Source of the DNA: Calditrichia bacterium
Lineage (GTDB): Bacteria > Calditrichota > Calditrichia > Calditrichales > J004
DNA length: 64,000 bases
Direction: 5' to 3'
Assembly: GCA_020635035.1 (NCBI GenBank)
Contig: JACKAO010000001.1
Span: forward strand, 434,001-498,000
Shown here: positions 1-8,633 of the stretch, piece by piece
Position numbering within the stretch: position 1 is the stretch's first letter
Layout of the letters: every line of letters starts with the position of its first letter
Made by a program: the position numbers and the translations under genes
Notes under the pieces: generated by a model
What the model was told of the DNA's origin: nothing
What the model saw: the letters and a program-made list of their open reading frames with translations, nothing else
Database searches by the model: none

Positions 1-525
1 TTCTGTTCTGCCGGAGGTATACAGAGTGTTTATTCTGAATTATCGGGTGTCGAAGTAAGTGAACTAAATAAAAGACAAATCTACCCATTACAGATAGCAG
101 CCCTTTCCCTAGACGCAGAAGACGCAGCAGTTAAAACAATGAACCAGTTAGTTTCCAATCTTGGTGATTTGTTTATCTCACGCATAACAACTCTTTATTC
201 AGGCTGGAATAATGAGTTTGAGTTTATGAATCCCAACCGCCCTGCACTTTCCAGCACACATGAGTATAAGGGGATGGTGTTCGAGAAGATCATTCTTGGT
301 CAGCGACTTGGCGATTTGTATATTTCTGAACAAGGTGTTAAGTCTTTACAAGAGCCTTTAATTGCTAAAATAAAAAGCTGGATATCAGAAACAAATATCC
401 TGGATATGCAAGCAAAAGAACACTACAACAAAATAGATTCCATTATTGTTACATCAAAACTTCGCGAAGCACCGGCGTTGGGTGCCGGAATCGATGCATT
501 TTTCAGTTGGCAGGATTTTCAATAA
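1..525 (+). CDS. C-terminal part of a possible ROK-like sugar kinase (partial)
   Basis: The reading frame is open from the first base of the window to the TAA at 523-525, so the true start lies upstream and about 174 C-terminal residues are visible. The end of the protein (IIVTSKLREAPALGAGIDA) resembles the closing helix of ROK/BadF-type sugar kinases, where a short hydrophobic strand is followed by a Gly-Ala rich helix. No catalytic motif lies in the visible part, so the family call is weak. It sits three bases before the SpoIID/LytB gene and just ahead of an AmpG-like permease, so a kinase for amino sugars released from peptidoglycan would fit the context. That role is inferred only from neighbours. 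Confidence 0.4.
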   Translation, partial: FCSAGGIQSVYSELSGVEVSELNKRQIYPLQIAALSLDAEDAAVKTMNQLVSNLGDLFISRITTLYSGWNNEFEFMNPNRPALSSTHEYKGMVFEKIILGQRLGDLYISEQGVKSLQEPLIAKIKSWISETNILDMQAKEHYNKIDSIIVTSKLREAPALGAGIDAFFSWQDFQ

Positions 526-528
526 ACT

Positions 529-1872
529 ATGCTCATCCCCAATCATACTCCCGAAACCGAACCGACAATCAATGTCGGGATAATACTTCCTGAAGACAAT
601 ATCACTAACATAAACTTAACATTCCCCGGACAATCCGGTTACGATTTAATAGCAGATGGAAAACAATATTCTATTGAAACAGGCAGTGCTCTTTCTGTAA
701 CCTTAGATGTAAATGGGATCAGCTGTCGTATTAATCATGATGAAATTATCGCTGCAGAATTCGTATTTTCCAGCAAAGAATCCACTGCAGACCCAAAAAC
801 AAAATCTGGTATAAAAGCAGGTCCTGTTATTGCCGGGCGCGGTTTCCACTGGCAGAAAAACATAGAAGTCTTTCTTCCCGACACGATAATCCTGCGTATT
901 GTTAATGATAAATTAATATTAATCAATCAGCTTCCCCTGGAGCATTATGTCATGTGTGTCTCTACCAGCGAGATGAGTGCTGCATGCCCAGAAGCAATGA
1001 TTGAAGCTCAAACAATTGCTGCACGGTCTTGGCTACTGGCCAATGTTGAGCAAAAACATCGTGACCTGGATATGGATGTTTGCAATGACGACTGCTGCCA
1101 GCGTTACCAGGGTACTACATATCTTTCTCAGCAATCTGTGCGTGGCGCACTCAATACAAATGGCCAGGTGCTTTTGTATAATAACAAGATTTGTGATGCA
1201 CGCTATTCTAAAAGCTGCGGTGGAATGATGGAAACATTTGGTGCTATATGGCCCGGTCACGAAGAAGATTATATGAAGAATATTCCGGATTCAAAACACC
1301 CCTTGCCTGATTTAAAAACCCCACTATCTTCTGAATCCAATGTTGATTCATGGATACAAGCCGTCCCTGATACGTTTTGTAGTCCGCACACTATTAATGA
1401 AAGTGAATTAAAGAAATATCTTGGTAATGTGGACGAAGAAGGCAGCTATTTCAGATGGCAGATATCCTTAACAAATCAGGAAATCAGCCAGAGTCTGCAA
1501 AAATATGCCGGTTTAGATGTCTCTGAAATTATCAGCTTCAAGGTATTGTCGCGCGGTGGCTCGGGCAGGATAAACAAATTGGAAGTAGTGTATTCGGACA
1601 GTTCCGGTAAAATGAAAGTGTTTACAATTGATTCCGAATACAATGTCAGGCGTTTTCTTTCCGATAAATTTCTATATAGCTCTGCGATAGTCATTTCTTC
1701 GGCAAAAAAGAAAGGCGATAAAACTTCCATTTTTCAGATTAAAGGTGCCGGCTGGGGGCATGGTGTTGGATTGTGTCAGATTGGAGCACTTGGTATGTCC
1801 CTGAAAGGTTATCAAACTTCTGAAATATTGTACCATTACTACCCCGGAAGCCATTTAAAGAAAATATACTAG
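529..1872 (+). CDS. SpoIID/LytB-domain protein, probable glycan-strand hydrolase
   Basis: The 447-residue protein has the SpoIID/LytB signature. LPLEHYV starts at about residue 135, Glu148 sits in the SEM motif where SpoIID has its catalytic Glu, a Cys-rich DVCNDDCCQRYQG lies near 184-195, SCGG near 230, and GAGWGHGVGLCQIGA near 406-420. SpoIID enzymes are lytic transglycosylases acting on denuded peptidoglycan strands. The N-terminus (MLIPNHTPETEP) carries no signal peptide or membrane anchor, so the protein should stay in the cytoplasm. That is unusual for a wall enzyme but fits an enzyme handling imported fragments beside an AmpG-like permease. It is probably co-transcribed with its upstream neighbour (3 nt gap) and with the permease (32 nt gap). 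The family call is firm; the recycling role is inferred. Confidence 0.85.
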   Translation: MLIPNHTPETEPTINVGIILPEDNITNINLTFPGQSGYDLIADGKQYSIETGSALSVTLDVNGISCRINHDEIIAAEFVFSSKESTADPKTKSGIKAGPVIAGRGFHWQKNIEVFLPDTIILRIVNDKLILINQLPLEHYVMCVSTSEMSAACPEAMIEAQTIAARSWLLANVEQKHRDLDMDVCNDDCCQRYQGTTYLSQQSVRGALNTNGQVLLYNNKICDARYSKSCGGMMETFGAIWPGHEEDYMKNIPDSKHPLPDLKTPLSSESNVDSWIQAVPDTFCSPHTINESELKKYLGNVDEEGSYFRWQISLTNQEISQSLQKYAGLDVSEIISFKVLSRGGSGRINKLEVVYSDSSGKMKVFTIDSEYNVRRFLSDKFLYSSAIVISSAKKKGDKTSIFQIKGAGWGHGVGLCQIGALGMSLKGYQTSEILYHYYPGSHLKKIY

Positions 1873-1904
1873 CGTTTAGTTAATTCTGCACTGTTAGGAG
1901 ATTC

Positions 1905-3776
1905 ATGAGTAAAAATTCAAAAAACTCCTGGTTATGGATTCCTTCACTTTATTATGCTGAAGGCATTCCTTATATCGTTGTAATGACTGTTTCTGTAATC
2001 ATGTATAAACGTCTTGGTATATCGAATACCGATATCGCGCTTTACACATCATGGTTATATCTGCCATGGGTAATCAAACCTATTTGGAGTCCTATTGTTG
2101 ATATTCTAAGAACCAAACGCTGGTGGATTGTCACAATGCAGTTGTTTATTGGCGCCGGATTTGCAGGGGTTGCCCTAACAATTCCTGTCCCCGATTTTTT
2201 TCAATATACACTGGCATTCTTCTGGTTGCTGGCATTCAGCTCCGCTACACACGATATAGCGGCAGACGGTTTTTATATGCTCGGCCTGACTACCCATGAA
2301 CAAGCGTGGTTTGTTGGAGTAAGAAGTACTTTCTACCGGTTTGCAATGATTACCGGTCAGGGATTGTTAATTATCCTTGCCGGGTATCTGGAAGCTACTA
2401 CAGGATTAGGAAGTGCCAGCCTTGAAGTACATTCATCACCTGTTTCCACTGAACAAAGCTTTATTGCACCGGATTCTGTAAAACTTGAAAGCAACTATGC
2501 AACGCTTAACAAAGATGAACTTGAAGTGCTGTACACTCCGCAGAAATTAGTCATTAATACAAAAAGGATTACACCACAGGAAGCCGATTCTATATTAAAC
2601 ATGGCTAATAGCTGGAATCAAAAACATGGACATGTTACAGCAGAAACAGGTACATCAGTAATTAACAGTACCGATGAGTCTTCATGGTGGGATCATTACA
2701 TTGTTGAAGGGCTTGAAAAGTTCCTTAAAGATTGGTTTGGTCCTGAATCAGAAATTATTTCTGCTAAATATGCCGGAAATATCGGGGCAGTTTATTTTTA
2801 TTTATCCGGAGCTCCGGAACAGGACCAACAAGTTGTTGTTAACTTTGGCCGCAGCAGCGGAGAAAAAAGTATTTCACTGGTTAGTGGTGAACGTTTTGTT
2901 TTTACAAAAGATAACTGGAATATTCCTGCTGTCGGTATTATTCAGCTTGATCCCAAACTTAACAAAGAGAGTTCGGCGGTATTTACAGCACAATCTGGGA
3001 ATATTACACTTGCATGGTCCATTACTTTCTTTATTCTTGCGGCTATGTTTGCAGGATTTTTTATCTATCATCGTATTGTGTTACCCCGCCCCGTCGAAGA
3101 CGGTAATCATCTCGTCGGAAATTTTAGAAGTTTATTTAAAGAATTTATAAACACGTTTGTTCTCTTTTTTAAAAAGAAAGATATCGGTTATATTATCACT
3201 TTCCTGTTGTTGTTCAGGTTTGCCGAATCACAAATTGTAAAACTAGCTTCACCTTTTTTACTCGATTCACAGGAAGCCGGCGGATTAGCCCTTACAACCG
3301 GTGAAGTAGGTCTTGTATATGGAACAATCGGATTAATTGCACTGACTATTGGCGGGTTATTAGGCGGTTTTCTGGCAGCAAAACAGGGTCTGAAATACTG
3401 GTTATGGCCAATGGCAATTGCGATCAATTTGCCAGATTTGGTATATGTTTTTCTTGCCTACACTCAAACAGACAATTTTTTGTGGATTAATATAGCCGTA
3501 GCCATAGAACAATTCGGCTATGGATTTGGTTTTACTGCCTATATGTTGTACATGATTTATGCATCAGAAGGAAACCATAAAACAGCACATTATGCAATAA
3601 CCACCGCTTTTATGGCTTTAGGGATGATGATTCCCGGAATGTTCAGTGGCTGGCTGCAGGAAATAATTGGCTATAAACATTTCTTTATCTGGGTTATGAT
3701 TGCAACTATTCCTCCATTGATACTGATAAAATTTACTCCGATTGATGCAGACTTTGGCAAGAAAAAAGAAGAATAA
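1905..3776 (+). CDS. AmpG-like MFS permease with a large inserted loop domain
   Basis: This is a 623-residue major facilitator related to AmpG/PAT-family muropeptide and acyl-CoA transporters. It starts with WLWIPSLYYAEGIPYIVV, has several transmembrane helices before residue 160, and resumes helices from about residue 367 to the C-terminus. Between them, at about residues 166-365, is a hydrophilic segment with no membrane helices, probably an extramembrane domain. AmpG in Enterobacteria imports GlcNAc-anhydroMurNAc peptides, and the adjoining SpoIID/LytB gene supports a peptidoglycan-fragment substrate here. An AGGAG ribosome site sits 5 nt before the ATG. A strong hairpin terminator follows the stop codon. 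The substrate is not proven by sequence. Confidence 0.8.
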   Translation: MSKNSKNSWLWIPSLYYAEGIPYIVVMTVSVIMYKRLGISNTDIALYTSWLYLPWVIKPIWSPIVDILRTKRWWIVTMQLFIGAGFAGVALTIPVPDFFQYTLAFFWLLAFSSATHDIAADGFYMLGLTTHEQAWFVGVRSTFYRFAMITGQGLLIILAGYLEATTGLGSASLEVHSSPVSTEQSFIAPDSVKLESNYATLNKDELEVLYTPQKLVINTKRITPQEADSILNMANSWNQKHGHVTAETGTSVINSTDESSWWDHYIVEGLEKFLKDWFGPESEIISAKYAGNIGAVYFYLSGAPEQDQQVVVNFGRSSGEKSISLVSGERFVFTKDNWNIPAVGIIQLDPKLNKESSAVFTAQSGNITLAWSITFFILAAMFAGFFIYHRIVLPRPVEDGNHLVGNFRSLFKEFINTFVLFFKKKDIGYIITFLLLFRFAESQIVKLASPFLLDSQEAGGLALTTGEVGLVYGTIGLIALTIGGLLGGFLAAKQGLKYWLWPMAIAINLPDLVYVFLAYTQTDNFLWINIAVAIEQFGYGFGFTAYMLYMIYASEGNHKTAHYAITTAFMALGMMIPGMFSGWLQEIIGYKHFFIWVMIATIPPLILIKFTPIDADFGKKKEE

Positions 3777-3778
3777 AA

Positions 3779-3808
3779 AAAGCTGTTTTAAATTAATAAA
3801 ACAGCTTT
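3779..3808. terminator. Bidirectional intrinsic terminator between convergent genes
   Basis: A 12-bp perfect inverted repeat (AAAGCTGTTTTA, 3779-3790, with its complement at 3797-3808) encloses a 6-nt loop. A-rich sequence lies on the left and T-rich sequence on the right. It separates the plus-strand permease from the minus-strand pilus operon and can serve both. Confidence 0.85.
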
Positions 3809-3833
3809 AAGGTATTTTTAAATATCAATTACA

Positions 3834-5252
3834 TTAAGGGTTTTCATCTGCTACTTTTACACCACCAACGGTGGTTGATCTATAGCCATTTCCTTCGGCA
3901 GGTGTTGTTACAGTTATAGAAATATATACCTGTGGCGCTTCCAGGCTATCGCCGGGCGCCCAAGCAAATGAAAAATCTGTGCTTCCCGGTCCGGGGTATC
4001 TTGTATCCAGCATTTTTATATCTGTGTCACCATATAATTCACCGGCTGTTGCTTTAACTGATATAGCAGTATTAGAAACTACAGGATTACCATATATATC
4101 AGAAACAATAAAATCAAATGTTTGTGCACGGTTTGAATTATCATATTCAAAACTTGATGGTGTAACCTGAATAGCATCCGTTACACTGCTTAACAGAAGT
4201 GACACATCAGAACTCAATGTCAAGTTTGTCAAAGTATCTCCATATGTCCACGCAGTCACCTTAGCAAAAGAAGATGCTGCCGGATTGGGTGGCAATGGTG
4301 CCGCACTCATATAACTTACAGTAGCCCGCCCCATTTCATCAGTAACAGCTGCACCCTGTACAATGCCATAGTCCGTGGAAAAATATACAACTGTACCGGG
4401 AGCAACCGGATTACTGTATTTATCACCAACAAAAGCGGTAACATTGTCAAGAATCCCAAAATGTACCTGACCCGCAATATTGACCTTTTCAATAGCCACA
4501 CTAAAATGATTATCATCGGGCAGGCCGCCATAAATAGCGACTCGGGATGGAGTGGATCTGATTATTTTGGAGTCTGTTTCTATATAGGCTTCGATTTGTA
4601 CAGGGCCTGAAATTGTTCCACTGTTAAGCGTTGTATAAACATAACCATCAACTGTAACAGCTTCCTGCGGATATAAGTATTCGCCACCGTCCGGGCCATG
4701 GAGAATGTTAAAATGAACTGTTTCGGCATGGTCATTATCAACAGGAATACCTTCAGAATCCGTAATTTTAAACCAGAATCCAGCGGTTTCCTGCAGCCCT
4801 GAAGAATAAACATAGATATGATCTTCATTAGGAGTCACTACTTCGATATGTGCGGCATCACCACTGACTGTTCCATCTCCGGATGTGTCTTCTTCATCTT
4901 TAAGTAATTCAATTTCGGGAACCTGAAATGTCAGCCCTTTTTTTACTGAAACAGATGACCTTGCTCTAAGATACCCGGTTTTTGTAATACTTAAACTAAC
5001 ATATGCGGTGTCTGTTTCTGGTTCAAACTCAAAGCTAAACTCGCCATATTGATTGGTGAGAGTTTGTTTATAGATATTTGTTGCGCTGACCAAAGCATTT
5101 TCAACAGGAATTGCATTCTTGTCCGCATCATATGTATAAACAACTCCGTTTATAATCACAAGATCTTCCGAACTTGTCCCTGAATCGCATCCACTAAAAG
5201 CGAGAATTGAAAAAAGGCTTATAGCCAAAATATTTTTTAAATAACTTTTCAC
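3834..5252 (-). CDS. Invasin-like lipoprotein with Ig-like domains
   Basis: The 472-residue protein starts at GTG behind a strong GGAGG. It has a lipoprotein signal with the lipobox at FSGC (Cys22). A carboxypeptidase-regulatory-like beta-sandwich follows (about residues 32-115), containing the NQYGEFSFEFEP type motif. Further on are Ig-like repeats of the Big_1/invasin kind, with stretches such as DKYSNPVAPGTVVYFST and DIYGNPVVSNTAISV. Such repeats usually form surface or periplasmic rods. It is the last gene of the pilus operon, 15 nt after pilT, so it may be a pilus-associated surface lipoprotein. No enzymatic motif is visible and its partner is unknown. Confidence 0.75.
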   Translation of the reverse strand: MKSYLKNILAISLFSILAFSGCDSGTSSEDLVIINGVVYTYDADKNAIPVENALVSATNIYKQTLTNQYGEFSFEFEPETDTAYVSLSITKTGYLRARSSVSVKKGLTFQVPEIELLKDEEDTSGDGTVSGDAAHIEVVTPNEDHIYVYSSGLQETAGFWFKITDSEGIPVDNDHAETVHFNILHGPDGGEYLYPQEAVTVDGYVYTTLNSGTISGPVQIEAYIETDSKIIRSTPSRVAIYGGLPDDNHFSVAIEKVNIAGQVHFGILDNVTAFVGDKYSNPVAPGTVVYFSTDYGIVQGAAVTDEMGRATVSYMSAAPLPPNPAASSFAKVTAWTYGDTLTNLTLSSDVSLLLSSVTDAIQVTPSSFEYDNSNRAQTFDFIVSDIYGNPVVSNTAISVKATAGELYGDTDIKMLDTRYPGPGSTDFSFAWAPGDSLEAPQVYISITVTTPAEGNGYRSTTVGGVKVADENP

Positions 5253-5267
5253 ACTTCCTCCACAATT

Positions 5268-6308
5268 CTAAACAAATTCTTCAAGTTCAAGTTGAGGCGA
5301 GATTACATTGTTTTGTTTTAAATCTGACAAACTTCGTTCAAAACTCTGCATTCCATGCTCAACACCTGTTTGAATGGCAGAATCCAGTTGATGTGTTTTA
5401 CCTTCACGAATCAGGTTTTTTACCGCATCAGTATTTATAAGAATCTCCATCAAGGCGACCATATTCTGTTCAAAAGCTTTAGGTATTAATCTTTGAGAAA
5501 TAACGGCTATTAGTGTACTGGCTAACAATTGTTTAACCTGTTGCTGGTTCTCCGCCGGGAAAACATTAACTATTCTGTCAATCGTGTCGGCTGCTGAATT
5601 AGTATGTACCGTTGAAAGTACAAGATGTCCAGTTTCTGCGGCGCGTAGTGCGTTATTTATTGTTTCCATATCCCGCATTTCACCAACCAGAATAACATCA
5701 GGATCTTCACGCAGGGCACTGCGCAGAGCCATCGCAAAATCATCAGCATGAATGCCTATTTCGCGCTGATGAATTAAACTTTTTGCAGGTTTATGCACAT
5801 ACTCAATTGGATCTTCAATGGTAATTATATGATCCCGGTTATGTATATTTATTTCATGAATCATACCAGCAAGAGTTGTTGATTTTCCTGATCCTGTTGG
5901 ACCTGTTACCAGAATTAAACCTTTTTGACGTGAAATAATTTTTTCTAATATCGCAGGCATTCTTAGCTGCTGCAGTGTGCGTATCTCATTTTTAATAATT
6001 CTGAATGCCCCGCTTATCCCATTCATATGCTGAAAAAAATTAATACGAAACCGTGCTAATCCGTCCAGTTCAATCGCAAAGTCAATTTCATTATGCTCTT
6101 TAAAATATTTTACCTGCCGGTCATTCAACATGGAAAGGAACAGCTTCGTTAAAACAGAGTTGTCCAATGGTTCAACATCCACCTGGCGCAATTGCCCTAA
6201 TATTCTTAACACAGGAGGCATCGAACTGCTGAAATGCACATCAGAAGCATCATTTTTAATCGCTAACCGAAGTACTTCGGTAAAGATTTTATCGATCTCG
6301 CCGCTCAT
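5268..6308 (-). CDS. pilT: PilT-type retraction ATPase
   Basis: This 346-residue secretion ATPase has Walker A GPTGSGKST near residue 134, the Asp box TIEDPIEYVH, Walker B ALREDPDVILVGEMRD and the PilT signature AAETGHLVLSTVHTNSA. PilT hexamers power pilus retraction at the inner membrane base. Length and motif spacing match the family. Its start codon overlaps the stop codon of the secretin gene by one base (TAATG), which implies translational coupling. Its presence argues that the cluster makes a retractable type IV pilus and not only a type II secretion pseudopilus. Assignment to PilT is strong; PilU-type paralogues cannot be formally excluded. Confidence 0.95.
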   Translation of the reverse strand: MSGEIDKIFTEVLRLAIKNDASDVHFSSSMPPVLRILGQLRQVDVEPLDNSVLTKLFLSMLNDRQVKYFKEHNEIDFAIELDGLARFRINFFQHMNGISGAFRIIKNEIRTLQQLRMPAILEKIISRQKGLILVTGPTGSGKSTTLAGMIHEINIHNRDHIITIEDPIEYVHKPAKSLIHQREIGIHADDFAMALRSALREDPDVILVGEMRDMETINNALRAAETGHLVLSTVHTNSAADTIDRIVNVFPAENQQQVKQLLASTLIAVISQRLIPKAFEQNMVALMEILINTDAVKNLIREGKTHQLDSAIQTGVEHGMQSFERSLSDLKQNNVISPQLELEEFV

Positions 6309-7600
6309 TAGTCTCTCGCAGTACCCTGGTATTCAATTATTTTTGGTGTAATAAAAATCAACAGATCAGACTTTTCATTCCTGGTGACGGCATTCTGAAA
6401 TAAATATCCCAAAATAGGTATATCTCCTAACAACCAAAGTTTTTCAACTGTCTTGGTTTTTGTTTCCTTTATTAAACCACCTAAAACTAAAGTCTGGCCA
6501 TTAATCACTGTAACCGTGGCGTTCACTTCTCTTTTTGAAGTGATCGGCTGTGGAGCATCAGCGGTCCCTGTGTAACCAATAATTTCTTCCATTATTGGAT
6601 GTACCTGCATAGTAATTTTATCATTGTCTCCAACTTGCGGTATAACTTCCAAATCTATATTTACTTCTTTTTCCCTGTATGTGATAAGATCACCGGCGAT
6701 GCCACGCGATACTTCAGGAACCGGAACAGTGGTACCAATTTTTACAATTGCTTTTTTATTGTTTAAAGTCGTTACTTTTGGATTGGATACCAGCCTTGAA
6801 CCATTATCTTTTGCCAGCATATCCAGCGCAATAGTTAACTGATCAACATTCAAAACCCCCATATTCAGGTCGTTGCTGTTATTGGGAATCTGATACCAGG
6901 CTGATAGAAGCCTTTGATCCCCTGATGATGACTGACTTTTAGTAATGGGTGCTGTTGTTTCAGCTCCATCCATAGACGCACTTATTCTTTTGGGGAGATT
7001 TAATCCATATTGCTCTTCTTCACCAATCAATGACTCAACTAAACGGACTTCTATCAATAATTGTTTGGCAACGACATCCAATTCTTTTATTACGTTTGCA
7101 ATTTGCCTGACATTTTCCCAAAGGTCAGTAACAACCAGTACAGAAGCTCTTTGTTTTATTTCATCTTTTTCAGGTTCTTCCAGTAGTGGCATCATCTTCC
7201 CTTTTGAGGACAACATCGGGCTTAATGCATTTACAAGAAAAAATGCATTTGTATAATTGAGATAAAAAACACGGGAGACTAGTTCGCCGTTCATTTCAGT
7301 CTCAAAAGGTTTTACCATAAGCACTTCGTTGTCAATCACGTAATGGTAGCCCATAGATTTTAGAATTGTATTTAAAGCATCTTCCAATGTTACATCATAC
7401 AACTGGATACTCACCCGCCCTTTAACATCATCGCTCACAACCATGTTTAATGAATGCTGTAGTGCAAAAAGTTTAAGAACATCCGTGATCGAAGCCCCGT
7501 CAAATTTTGGAGATACTTTTTGCTTCAATTTATCCTGAAGGTTTGATGCAAATATGCTGGTAAAAAAACATAAGGTAATAACCAGAATTCTTCTTCTCAT
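6308..7600 (-). CDS. pilQ: Secretin (PilQ/GspD family)
   Basis: This is a 430-residue outer-membrane secretin with an N-terminal signal peptide (ILVITLCFFTSIFA). An STN/N0-like domain spans about residues 30-95 (FDGASITDVLKLFALQHSLNMVV). The secretin domain runs from about 240 to 425, with the typical GQTLVLGGLIKETKT and LWLLGDIPILGYLF motifs and the closing DLLIFITPKII. It is shorter than most PilQ proteins, lacking AMIN domains and most N1-type modules, so it is a minimal secretin. It lies between pilP and pilT. It should form the ring through which the pilus or secreted substrate exits. Confidence 0.93.
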   Translation of the reverse strand: MRRRILVITLCFFTSIFASNLQDKLKQKVSPKFDGASITDVLKLFALQHSLNMVVSDDVKGRVSIQLYDVTLEDALNTILKSMGYHYVIDNEVLMVKPFETEMNGELVSRVFYLNYTNAFFLVNALSPMLSSKGKMMPLLEEPEKDEIKQRASVLVVTDLWENVRQIANVIKELDVVAKQLLIEVRLVESLIGEEEQYGLNLPKRISASMDGAETTAPITKSQSSSGDQRLLSAWYQIPNNSNDLNMGVLNVDQLTIALDMLAKDNGSRLVSNPKVTTLNNKKAIVKIGTTVPVPEVSRGIAGDLITYREKEVNIDLEVIPQVGDNDKITMQVHPIMEEIIGYTGTADAPQPITSKREVNATVTVINGQTLVLGGLIKETKTKTVEKLWLLGDIPILGYLFQNAVTRNEKSDLLIFITPKIIEYQGTARD

Positions 7601-7612
7601 TTATCTGTTCCT

Positions 7613-8065
7613 TTATTGAAGCTTTAATATTTTAGATTGGCCATCTTTTTCAAGAATAACCTGTTTGGGTTCTATTTTTGATACCTTATAGCCTTCGATT
7701 GTGTCACCAACTTTTAGTACCTGGCTGTTAATCATTGCAACAGACATGCCTTCTGAAAAGCTTATCGCTTTTAGCTGAAAAGTTGTCTCTTTAACAGTAT
7801 TCCTGTATACTGTCTTACTGACGCGAATAGATGAATTATAAAATGGATCTCTATCCCAATTTGTGTAAGTAATCTGGTTTTTCATCTGACTAGATTTTAG
7901 ATTTTGAACAGGGATATTGGATTCTTTTTTCTCGACATTTTTCTGGTCACTGCTATAATAACCCAGATAATCTTCTGTATTAATAGCGAAATCAACAGCT
8001 CCAATAAGCACAACTATGCCAAGAATAATTAATAAATTACGTTCTCGTTTTTCAAGCTTTGCCAT
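7613..8065 (-). CDS. PilP/GspC-like inner-membrane pilus alignment protein
   Basis: The 150-residue protein has one N-terminal transmembrane helix (NLLIILGIVVLIGAVDFAI), a linker with the motif NWDRDPFY, and a C-terminal small beta domain (KVGDTIEGYKVSKIEPKQVIL) like the HR domain of GspC/PilP. These proteins link the inner-membrane platform to the secretin. The DPF motif followed by a VGD..G Y.V..I pattern is diagnostic of the family. It lies between the pilO-like gene (2 nt apart) and pilQ. Unlike classical PilP it is not a lipoprotein, so its topology is closer to GspC. Confidence 0.7.
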   Translation of the reverse strand: MAKLEKRERNLLIILGIVVLIGAVDFAINTEDYLGYYSSDQKNVEKKESNIPVQNLKSSQMKNQITYTNWDRDPFYNSSIRVSKTVYRNTVKETTFQLKAISFSEGMSVAMINSQVLKVGDTIEGYKVSKIEPKQVILEKDGQSKILKLQ

Positions 8066-8067
8066 AG

Positions 8068-8622
8068 TTATTCCTGAATATTAGCCCAGGCATACAGATG
8101 CCCTGTTATATTTGCTTCCAATAAATTTGAACTGGAAGACATTCTATTTAAATAGATCTCATCGGGGATCATAAAGAAGTCAAGATTTTCCCAACCGTCT
8201 ATAAATCTGCCGATCTCAAGATACCGTCCTTTTACAGTGATTGAAAATGGCAGGGCTTTTATATCAGCAGTTGAAGTATCTGAAAAATATTCTTTGAAGA
8301 TAGGAGTGAAGTCAATTAATTCAAGATTGCTTTCTCTCGTGTTTTTACGAATTTTCATCGTAATATCGCTGAGATTATTTTTTTTGATAAAACGTGTACT
8401 TAGTTTTTCTAAATTGTTCTGCTCAACTGTTAAAGACCCACGAATATTCTCAAGATCATTTTCGGCTCTTTTTGCAGAATTAAATTTATTGACAGTTTGA
8501 TTTAATTCTTGTTTTAAACGATCTATATTATTTTGCTTTGGTGTATATATCAGCAGGTAAAAACTGCCAATAAGCACAGCAACAATCAACAATAAACCAA
8601 AAAATACATTTCGTGTAAGCAT
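8068..8622 (-). CDS. pilO: PilO-like pilus assembly protein
   Basis: The 184-residue protein has one N-terminal membrane helix (residues 5-27), a coiled-coil stretch to about residue 80 (TVNKFNSAKRAENDLENIRG), and a ferredoxin-like domain containing LPFSITVKGRYLEIGRFI. That pattern is characteristic of PilO/GspM, where the domain dimerises with PilN/GspL. It stands directly after the PilM-PilN fusion gene and before the PilP-like gene, the standard order. AAAGGA lies 6 nt before the ATG. The family call rests on topology, the GRYLEIGRFI motif and position. Confidence 0.8.
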   Translation of the reverse strand: MLTRNVFFGLLLIVAVLIGSFYLLIYTPKQNNIDRLKQELNQTVNKFNSAKRAENDLENIRGSLTVEQNNLEKLSTRFIKKNNLSDITMKIRKNTRESNLELIDFTPIFKEYFSDTSTADIKALPFSITVKGRYLEIGRFIDGWENLDFFMIPDEIYLNRMSSSSNLLEANITGHLYAWANIQE

Positions 8623-8633
8623 CTATAGTCCTT

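Noticed and set aside
2674..3150. 158-residue overlapping frame inside the permease gene
   Set aside because: Same strand but different frame from a certain gene; hydrophobic composition is a by-product of the permease codons.
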